This document shows positions 57,919 to 64,000 of a stretch of DNA of 64,000 nucleotides, piece by piece; position 1 is the stretch's first letter, and every line of letters starts with the position of its first letter. The notes under the pieces are model-generated. The model saw nothing but the letters and a program-made list of their open reading frames with translations, was not told where the DNA came from and ran no database searches. The stretch spans positions 3,364,835 to 3,428,834 of the forward strand of contig OX638352.1 in assembly GCA_951813545.1 (NCBI GenBank). The letters are read 5' to 3'. Both the position numbers and the translations under genes were made by a program. Source of the DNA: an uncultured Poribacteria bacterium. Its GTDB lineage: Bacteria > Poribacteria > WGA-4E > WGA-3G.

Positions 57919-58653
57919 CTATTGCTTGAGATTTGCCCACGTTACAGCAAGTTTACCTACCGGCTCAACAGCGAGATTCACCTCACGCGGACTGTCGTAA
58001 AGGAACAGGTTGTCAATGTAATAGTGCTGGAGCTGGTTGGTGTGAATTCCGAGCACACCCTTCGGGTGGAGATTCTTTACATCTGTCCACTCAATAACCT
58101 TTTCATAAACAAGTTCGCCCTGCTGCTTTATATGAAGCTGAAAATTTTTACCATCCCCAAGTAACGCCAGCGTGTACCACACCTTTGTCGTAACAGGAAA
58201 CGGGAACTCGGCTCTGAAATCTCGATATTCGTTCCAGGTACCCCGATCATTCCCTTCGCGCTTGTACCAACGCGCGGAATTCGGGCGACCGAATCCATTC
58301 TCAGGCGTGATAATTAATTGATAGAAGTGTAAATCTTCGTTGGCGCGAAATAGGAGCTCCATTTTGCTCGGAAAATCATCATCGGCAAGCAAGTAGAAAT
58401 CGAGGCGAAGCCCAAAGTCTTCAAACTCCACCAAGCCGTATCCGAAATCCACAGCTCCGTTGCCATCTCCACCCAGCCTCTCGATTTCCAACTGACCGCC
58501 CTTTACTTTCCAGGACTCTTCCTGACCTTTCCAATACTTATTGTTAAGTTTACCACCCTTAAAATCATCTGCTACGAGAAGTTTCGCATCACTCACATGA
58601 CACAAAAACAGAACAGACGCTATCAGGTGAAAAAGAATAGCAACTTTTCGCAC
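57919..58653 (-). CDS. exported concanavalin-like protein with C-terminal KLxxTW tag
   Basis: 244 residues, starting at GTG 58653 with GGAGG 8 nt upstream. Signal peptide (VAILFHLIASVLFLCHVSDA), then a family-16/DUF1080-like jelly roll: LLVADDFKGGKLNNKYWKG, WKVKGGQLEIE, FYQLIITPENGFGRP and NFQLHIKQQGELVYEK. The final AVEPVGKLAVTWANLKQ is the shared tag. It probably binds or processes polysaccharide outside the cell. Acidic catalytic pair E-x-D-x-E of true GH16 is not seen. Confidence 0.72.
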   Translation of the reverse strand: MRKVAILFHLIASVLFLCHVSDAKLLVADDFKGGKLNNKYWKGQEESWKVKGGQLEIERLGGDGNGAVDFGYGLVEFEDFGLRLDFYLLADDDFPSKMELLFRANEDLHFYQLIITPENGFGRPNSARWYKREGNDRGTWNEYRDFRAEFPFPVTTKVWYTLALLGDGKNFQLHIKQQGELVYEKVIEWTDVKNLHPKGVLGIHTNQLQHYYIDNLFLYDSPREVNLAVEPVGKLAVTWANLKQ

Positions 58654-58688
58654 GGTGGTTACCTCCGTCTGTATAAGAATCTTTTTCC

Positions 58689-58718
58689 ATTATAATTTAT
58701 TTTGTCGGAATTTGTCAA
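58689..58718 (-). promoter_or_regulatory. consensus promoter of the 57.9-58.65 kb gene
   Basis: TTGACA (58713-58718), 18 nt, TATAAT (58689-58694) on the minus strand. Confidence 0.65.
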
Positions 58719-58902
58719 GAATTGTTTAAAAAAATACCAGCGACATTCGGTTTCCAATTTTCTTAACAGGGCGGACACACATTTAGCACACGGCGAGCAT
58801 CTTTATTTTTAGTCCTACATCTGTTTTATCAGAGGGGCTTGTGAACCAACTGCGTCCGTCCTACTTAAAACTAAATGACTCTGAATTGCTGTGCCTTAGA
58901 AT

Positions 58903-58931
58903 TTGACACCTCGTAAATTCTGTGCTACACT
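58903..58931 (+). promoter_or_regulatory. consensus promoter of the SUMF-type gene
   Basis: TTGACA (58903-58908), 17 nt, TACACT (58926-58931); ATG 31 nt downstream. Confidence 0.6.
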
Positions 58932-58961
58932 TCACACATCCAATAAAAAGGCGCGTAAAAA

Positions 58962-59870
58962 ATGGATTTCAAGCACACAACCGTCCGCCGATGGGCTGAA
59001 AACAGAGGCATTTTCATTCTTCTCGGTGTCTGTTTTCTCATCTGTAATAATACAGTGTTCACCGAACCCGCTTCTGTCATTGTCAACGAAATTGATGGCA
59101 GTGAGATGGTTCTAATTCCATCGGGGACCTATCTCATCGGAAGCACATCGGCACAAACCACCGCTTTGATCAACAAGGACGCACGACTCGCTGAGGATTT
59201 TTTCGAGGCGGAACACCCACAACACACTGTGTCACTATCCGCTTTCTACATTGATCGCTACCCCATAAGTAACGCACAATACGCCGCGTTTATCGCAGCA
59301 ACGAATCACCCGACACCAAAATACTGGAAAGACGCACCACAAATGGACGCAGAAAAACCATTTCCTGTAGGTGCTGACAACGCGGCACATCCGGTTGTCG
59401 GTGTTTCCTATGCTGATGCTTTAGTATACTGTGAATGGGCAGGCAAACGACTACCTACAGAGGCAGAATGGGAGACGGCGGCACGCGGTGGACTTGTCAA
59501 TCAGAACTATCCGTGGGGAAACGAATCCTCTCGAAACCATGCAAACACTGTCGGTATTTGGGGAAAAGACAAGTGGCACTGGACCTCGCCCATCGGAAGT
59601 TTCCCACCCAATGGCTATGGGTTGTATGACATGGCAGGCAATGTATTTGAATGGTGTGCCGACTGGTACGCACCGGATTCCTATCAGCACAGCCAACGTC
59701 AAAACCCGCGGGGACCCGAAACAGGGCAGACCCGTGTCCTACGCGGTGGTTCGTGGAGCAATAATCTCTTCGGTATCTACCAGATGCGGTGTGCTTATCG
59801 GTTCCACGCACGACCAGAGACGCGTAACCTAACCATTGGTTTCCGATGTGTCACAACATCGTCCCCTTAA
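58962..59870 (+). CDS. exported SUMF1/FGE-like domain protein, catalytic Cys pair absent
   Basis: 302 residues. The N-terminal hydrophobic segment (FILLGVCFLICNNTVFT) suggests export. The rest is a formylglycine-generating-enzyme-like domain: EMVLIPSGTYLIGS, FYIDRYPISNAQYAAFI, PVVGVSYADALVYCEWAGKR, LPTEAEWE, GYGLYDMAGNVFEWC, RGGSWSNN and IGFRC. In genuine FGE a C-x4-C pair follows RGGSW; here RGGSWSNNLFGIYQMRC lacks the first Cys, so it probably does not make formylglycine. Such domains are widespread with unknown or binding roles. It converges with the CRTAC1 gene, overlapping by 4 bp. Confidence 0.85.
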   Translation: MDFKHTTVRRWAENRGIFILLGVCFLICNNTVFTEPASVIVNEIDGSEMVLIPSGTYLIGSTSAQTTALINKDARLAEDFFEAEHPQHTVSLSAFYIDRYPISNAQYAAFIAATNHPTPKYWKDAPQMDAEKPFPVGADNAAHPVVGVSYADALVYCEWAGKRLPTEAEWETAARGGLVNQNYPWGNESSRNHANTVGIWGKDKWHWTSPIGSFPPNGYGLYDMAGNVFEWCADWYAPDSYQHSQRQNPRGPETGQTRVLRGGSWSNNLFGIYQMRCAYRFHARPETRNLTIGFRCVTTSSP

Positions 59871-61522
59871 TAGGGTTCAATCTCATTCTCACCCTCTACA
59901 ATTTTCAGAAACCGATTCACCAGCACTTCCGAAAATTTCTGAACAATTCCACTCTGCCACCGAATTTCTAACGCGACACTTTCCTCCGCCCTGACCCCGA
60001 AATGTAAACGCAAATCGTTTTGTGAGAGATAACTTGAACCGCTCCGCACCTCCCGAACCTGACTGTGTGCACCGGCTTTGACAAGCACTCGTGTCCCAAT
60101 CGCCGCTCGGTTAGAAGCAGTCCCCACCAGCTTAAGATTTATCCAATTCCCTGAACGATGTCCTCCATCATTCCTCAGGATATCCACACTGTCACCGACG
60201 TTTGACACCACCAGATCCAGATCGCCATCATTATCCAGGTCGCCAACGGCACTGCCGCGGCTGGAACGTTGCAGTGCCAACCCCGGACCGCTTTCGGTTG
60301 TGACATCCGTAAAGGTACCATCTTTCTTGTTCCAAAATAGGTGGTTCAGTTGCGCATAAGTGGTTGAACTATCAATGAGCGTCACATTATCATGGATATG
60401 ACCATTCGCAACGAAGAGATCTTGAAACCCGTCTTGGTCGAAATCAAAGAAATTGACCCCCCAGGCCAAATACGGCAGGCTGACATCGCCAGTGCCGGAG
60501 GAATAGGTCCGATCCGTGAAGAACTCACCCGTATCGCTGTGGTAAAGTGTATTCGTCTGGTGCTGAAAGTTAGTGACAACGAGGTCTAACCATGTATCGT
60601 TATCGTAATCGCCGAAAGCTACACCCATCCCGTTTTCGACCAATCCATGCTCGCTAAGTGCCACGCCAGCAAACTGACTCTGTTCTCGGAACCGTCCACT
60701 CCCATCGTTGTTATAAAGGAAGTTAGCATCCGCATCATTCGCTACGTAGAGATCGGTGTCACCATCTGCGTCATAATCCCCGAAGGTAACACCAAGACCA
60801 CGTGCAGCGAAGTTATCAAAACCAGTATTCTGTGTATCTTCTGTAAAAGTGCCATCGCCGTTACTGCGAAAGAAAACATCTTTCACTCCATCATAAGTGC
60901 GGGGACTACAATAAACAAGGATCCCCTTGACTCGACACGGTGTGTGCGTCTCTACAGAGAAGTCAACATAGTTAGCAACGTAAAGGTCCAGGTCGCCATC
61001 TGCATCTACATCTCCAAATGCACATCCCGCACTCCACTCAGAAACCTCCACGCCTGCTTCTGCCGTTCGATCGCTAAAGGTCCCATCGCCACTGTTTCGA
61101 TATAGGACATTAGAGCCAAAGTTGGTGACGTACATATCAAGCCAACCATCGTTGTCGTAATCACCGACACAAACCCCAACACCATATCCTCGATGCCCAG
61201 TGCCACTCACTTCAGTTACGTCAACAAAATGTCCCGTTCCGTCGTTGCGGTAGAGGCGATTCATCGCACCTATAGCCGTATCGGGCGAGTCCAAATTGGT
61301 ACCGTTGACGAGGTAAATATCGACATCGTCGTCGTTGTCATAATCGAACAGTGCAACCCCAGAACCGAGCGTTTCAACAAAATACTTCTTGTAACTGCGG
61401 CCATCCTCGTGCTGGAATACCACACCGTTCTCCGCCGCGACATCTGTAAACTTAACATTCGACTGTCCATCGCCATTGGAGACGACGAGAAGACTCAGGA
61501 GGAGTGGAACCATGATCTTCAT
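59867..61522 (-). CDS. exported FG-GAP/VCBS and ASPIC/UnbV (CRTAC1-like) protein
   Basis: About 551 residues. Signal peptide MKIMVPLLLSLLVVSNGDGQ, then at least seven FG-GAP/VCBS units with the Ca2+-binding pattern D-x-D-x-D-G (VALFDYDNDDDVDIYLVNGT, VCVGDYDNDGWLDMYVTN, AFGDVDADGDLDLYVAN, FGDYDADGDTDLYVAN and so on). The C-terminal ASPIC/UnbV domain is SGNWINLKLVGTASNRAAIG, VREVRSGSSYLSQNDLRLHF and IRWQSGIVQKF. It is a seven-bladed propeller acting outside the cell. I prefer ATG 61522; ATG 61531 is also possible. It lacks the KLATTW tag. Confidence 0.9.
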   Translation of the reverse strand: MKIMVPLLLSLLVVSNGDGQSNVKFTDVAAENGVVFQHEDGRSYKKYFVETLGSGVALFDYDNDDDVDIYLVNGTNLDSPDTAIGAMNRLYRNDGTGHFVDVTEVSGTGHRGYGVGVCVGDYDNDGWLDMYVTNFGSNVLYRNSGDGTFSDRTAEAGVEVSEWSAGCAFGDVDADGDLDLYVANYVDFSVETHTPCRVKGILVYCSPRTYDGVKDVFFRSNGDGTFTEDTQNTGFDNFAARGLGVTFGDYDADGDTDLYVANDADANFLYNNDGSGRFREQSQFAGVALSEHGLVENGMGVAFGDYDNDTWLDLVVTNFQHQTNTLYHSDTGEFFTDRTYSSGTGDVSLPYLAWGVNFFDFDQDGFQDLFVANGHIHDNVTLIDSSTTYAQLNHLFWNKKDGTFTDVTTESGPGLALQRSSRGSAVGDLDNDGDLDLVVSNVGDSVDILRNDGGHRSGNWINLKLVGTASNRAAIGTRVLVKAGAHSQVREVRSGSSYLSQNDLRLHFGVRAEESVALEIRWQSGIVQKFSEVLVNRFLKIVEGENEIEPY

Positions 61523-61735
61523 AAAAAACATTTGTAGATGCGACCTCTCATCGCAATCTGTTCTCCTAATTTTTACGAGAGATATTTCAGAGTACTCTTG
61601 CACCAAGGCATTATACCTCAGCCGTGTATAGAAGTCCAGCACCTTTCGCTACTGTCAGGTTGCAATAAAACCGAAAACTCGCTAAAATATGGGAGAGTTC
61701 AACCTATCTCGCAAGCGCGCAAGGAAGATAAATTG

Positions 61736-63610
61736 ATGTATCACCGTGCCCTCATAATTTGGATTTGTGTCCTGCTCATTACGATTGGAAACACAACTGG
61801 CGCAAGCGAAAAGGCAATGTCTTTGTTCTCACAAGGCATCCAAGAACTAAACGCCCGGCAGTTAGACGCTGCGCTTGAAAGGTTTGAGCAGGTTACGACC
61901 ACCGCACCTGACTTTGCCGATGCACACTACCACCTCGGATTAGTTTACTATCAGAAAGCAGAATACCGAAAAGCGATTGACGCATTTACGCACACCTTAA
62001 AACTTCTGCCTCGCGACACAAATGCGCTTATCAAATTGGGGTTGGCTTCACACAAAGCAGGCGATGCAGATGCTATAAACCTCCCGGCAAAGCGTGCTTT
62101 CTACGAACAGTCGGTTGAAGCCTATCGAACTGCCCTTGAAATTCAACCGCACAACGTAGAAGCACTTAATAACTTAGGGCTTGCCTATCAGGAATTAGGT
62201 CGCTTTGACGAAGCGATTGCAGTATATGAGGAAGGATTGACACTTAGTCCAGACCTGCCCCAGCTGCATGCCAATCTCGCTATCGCCCGTGATTTACAGG
62301 TTGGAATTTACTCGCTTGCCGCGTATCAGCACTATCAGGTAGGAACACGTGCGAAGCGTGCAGGACGGACAGAAGCGGCAATAGCCGCATGGAACCAAGC
62401 CATTGCCGAAAGCCCGAAGTATCTACAAGCACATCTTCAATTAGCTGAACTCTATTTTGAAAGAGCGGAATATGCGTCTGCAATTCGCACTTACCTTTCG
62501 GCAATCACCTTGGTCTCCGAAAGTGAACCTTCCCAGCGAGCAGGCATAGCAGATATCTTCTATAATCTCGGCAATAGTTATTTATACGCACAGCAATTGG
62601 AATCAGCAGTTTCCGCCTATCAACAAGCAGTAGACCTGAATCCTGAAATGGTGAGTGCTTGGGCAAATATGGGGACGGTGCTGCTTGAAATGGAAAGGTT
62701 TGATGCCGCTATTGCGGCATGTCAGTCAGCGTTAAAAGCAAATACCGCTGTGCTTTCCTCTGGGAAAAACGCGCCTATTTCACCATCCGAATTAAGTGCA
62801 ATTGAATTTACGCACAACACTGCCCAAAATATTAAAGACGGTGAATACACGATGCAGGCTTATCGTATATGGAGACAAGGGGTTTCAGCGAGAAACCGTG
62901 GAGATATACCAACTGCGCTTAAATTGTGGGAGCAAGCAGTCGCACTGAGTCCACGTTACGCAATGGTGCATGAAAACTTAGCATGGGTATACTTCAATTT
63001 AAAGCGATTCGAGGATGCAATCCAATCATGCAAGACCGTTCAAACAATTCGTCCCAGTCCACAGGTTGCCCAGTTGTTGACATTCGCCAGCGAACTTAAA
63101 GCAGGAAAATATTCGTTTGAAACCTATCAACTGTGGGAGCAAGGACGACGTGCGAGCGCAGCAGGTAATCTGGAAGAGGCAGTTACGCTGCTCTTGAGGG
63201 CAATTGAGACAGGTCCTGAGTTTGCATCTGCATACAACACGTTAGCGTGGCTTTACGCTGATAAATTAGGGACGAACTTAGGCGAAGCAGAAAGGTTAGC
63301 AAGACGCGCACACGAACTTGCCCCGGACGCTACACATATTTACGATACGCTTGGATGGATACTGCATAAACAGGGACGACACATAGAAGCCCTTAATGCC
63401 ATCAAACAGGCACTTGAACGGACGCCAAACAATGCCGAATACTTATACCATGCCAGTTTAGCGGCGATGGAAATCGGGCAACCTTCTCAAGCTTTGAAAT
63501 ACCTTGCGGAAGCCATCGCACTTGACAAGCGATTCATACGGCAGGCACAAACCCAGAGTGAATTCGATTCTATCCGTTTCACGCCGGCATTCCGAAACAT
63601 CTTCCCGTAA
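61736..63610 (+). CDS. exported TPR-repeat protein
   Basis: 624 residues. Signal peptide MYHRALIIWICVLLITIGNTTGA, then about 13 TPR-type helix pairs, many close to consensus (AHYHLGLVYYQKAEYRKAID, ALNNLGLAYQELGRFDEAIA, NLAWVYFNLKRFEDAI, DTLGWILHKQGRHIEALNAI). A recurrent insert (Y-x-x-x-A/T-Y-x-x-Y/W-x-x-G near residues 200, 380 and 465) suggests three larger duplicated blocks. ATG 61736 follows AAGGAAG by 8 nt. It is a periplasmic or outer-membrane scaffold. Its neighbour is a secretin, so a role in the secretion apparatus is possible. Confidence 0.85.
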   Translation: MYHRALIIWICVLLITIGNTTGASEKAMSLFSQGIQELNARQLDAALERFEQVTTTAPDFADAHYHLGLVYYQKAEYRKAIDAFTHTLKLLPRDTNALIKLGLASHKAGDADAINLPAKRAFYEQSVEAYRTALEIQPHNVEALNNLGLAYQELGRFDEAIAVYEEGLTLSPDLPQLHANLAIARDLQVGIYSLAAYQHYQVGTRAKRAGRTEAAIAAWNQAIAESPKYLQAHLQLAELYFERAEYASAIRTYLSAITLVSESEPSQRAGIADIFYNLGNSYLYAQQLESAVSAYQQAVDLNPEMVSAWANMGTVLLEMERFDAAIAACQSALKANTAVLSSGKNAPISPSELSAIEFTHNTAQNIKDGEYTMQAYRIWRQGVSARNRGDIPTALKLWEQAVALSPRYAMVHENLAWVYFNLKRFEDAIQSCKTVQTIRPSPQVAQLLTFASELKAGKYSFETYQLWEQGRRASAAGNLEEAVTLLLRAIETGPEFASAYNTLAWLYADKLGTNLGEAERLARRAHELAPDATHIYDTLGWILHKQGRHIEALNAIKQALERTPNNAEYLYHASLAAMEIGQPSQALKYLAEAIALDKRFIRQAQTQSEFDSIRFTPAFRNIFP

Positions 63611-63656
63611 CGGCAATCCCGAATTTCCAAATCTTGCTACTGTACTTTCGCAACGT

Positions 63657-64000
63657 TTATTCTTTTGGAGTTTCTTCTTCCATTCGGGTAGTTCCATTAC
63701 TCCGCCAATTATCCGTTTTCTCTTTGAGTTTCTCGCGGTCCTCAGGGTTCTTTATATCTAAAATGTGCGGCGTAATAATGATAACAATCTCGGTGTCCTC
63801 GATGGCAGTTTCGGTGTTTTTGAAGAGCCGACCGATCAACGGAATATCGCCCAAAATCGGGAGTTTATTCTCCACCTGTTTCTGTTTCTTACGGATAATG
63901 CCGCCGACAACAACTTGTTGTCCGTCTTCAACATCAATATAGGCACTGATCGAATTATCATCGGTAATAGGTGCGTTGAAGTCGGTAAACTCAATGAAGT
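63657..64000 (-). CDS. secretin (GspD/PilQ family), C-terminal fragment
   Basis: The gene enters from the right edge; about 114 codons are seen. The C-terminal secretin core is clear: VEDGQQVVVGGIIRKKQKQ, then NKLPILGDIPLIGRLFKNTE and EIVIIITPHILD. These form part of the outer-membrane gate of type II secretion or type IV pili. A charged tail (EDREKLKEKTDN, ending MEEETPKE) follows, as in GspD-type proteins that bind a pilotin. It lies tail-to-tail with the TPR gene (46 bp). Confidence 0.92.
   Translation of the reverse strand, partial: FIEFTDFNAPITDDNSISAYIDVEDGQQVVVGGIIRKKQKQVENKLPILGDIPLIGRLFKNTETAIEDTEIVIIITPHILDIKNPEDREKLKEKTDNWRSNGTTRMEEETPKE

Larger units (their letters stand above)
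58654..58961. other. 308-bp intergenic region between divergent genes
   Basis: Contains one good promoter for each flanking gene (58689-58718 minus, 58903-58931 plus) and nothing else recognisable. Confidence 0.6.

Noticed and set aside
40350..58653. KLATTW tails as PEP-CTERM, LPXTG or type IX sorting signals
   Set aside because: There is no LPXTG, no Pro-Glu-Pro followed by a membrane helix and basic end, and no ~80-residue Ig-like tail; the motif is a short hydrophilic end.

Overview
The window reads as chromosomal DNA of an uncultured, Gram-negative-type bacterium. The gene mix includes phytanoyl-CoA dioxygenase-like, enolase-superfamily and several Gfo/Idh/MocA proteins, CRTAC1/ASPIC, SUMF-type and LamG-type exported proteins, ECF sigma factors with extra domains, and many lipoproteins. 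It resembles what I remember of Candidatus Poribacteria and neighbouring phyla. That placement is inference from gene content only. Vegetative promoters are unusually easy to read (TTGACA, 16-18 nt, TATAAT/TATACT). Intergenic DNA is rich in short perfect palindromes and small dispersed repeats.

Layout. 1-3.3 kb (minus): start of an STT3-like oligosaccharyltransferase, two small membrane proteins, a Cys-rich secreted protein and an ECF-type sigma factor. 3.7-13.5 kb (plus): NhaC-type antiporter, SDR, cupin, an ABC exporter with a PH-like/zinc-ribbon N-terminus paired with a DUF1854 protein, an enolase-superfamily enzyme, a PhyH dioxygenase and two uncharacterised proteins. 13.6-18.2 kb: DAO-type flavoenzyme, an exported laminin-G/DUF1080-like protein, a 191-bp ungapped duplicate of the flavoenzyme 3' end, and a sigma factor fused through one membrane helix to a nuclease-fold domain. 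18.2-25.2 kb: an orphan DNA methyltransferase-like protein, an ABC substrate-binding lipoprotein and a sugar/polyol-type cluster. 25.2-31.8 kb (minus): two peptidoglycan hydrolases, a lipoprotein, a dihaem cytochrome c, hpt, tilS and three tRNAs. 32-36.7 kb (plus): aldo/keto reductase, LLM monooxygenase, NtrC-type regulator, glycerophosphodiester phosphodiesterase.

36.8-39 kb is a graveyard. It holds a broken HMA-lipoprotein fusion, a relic of a zinc-ribbon gene, a probable IS200/IS605 right-end remnant, a promoter-driven structured RNA candidate and a decayed copy of the phosphodiesterase. 39-46.1 kb (minus): MurJ-like flippase, two paralogous exported proteins, and obgE-proB-proA. 46.6-49.2 kb (minus): two damaged collagen-like lipoprotein genes, an HMA metallochaperone and a hidden zinc-ribbon membrane protein, the parallel of the 37-kb locus. 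49.2-53.1 kb: nfo, a zinc alcohol dehydrogenase and another Gfo/Idh/MocA protein. 53.3-63.6 kb: exported proteins (LamG, SUMF, CRTAC1, TPR) and a squalene-hopene-cyclase-like enzyme followed by a GT2 glycosyltransferase. The window closes with the C-terminus of a secretin.

The most distinctive signal is a short conserved C-terminal motif (about V-E-P-x-x-K-L-A-T-T-W-G-x-L-K, ending 1-4 residues before the stop). It is shared by six otherwise mostly unrelated exported proteins and looks like an undescribed sorting or processing tag. Other candidates for new biology are the membrane-tethered sigma factor with a degenerate EEP domain, the structured RNA at 38.5 kb, and the HMA/zinc-ribbon/collagen-like lipoprotein module.
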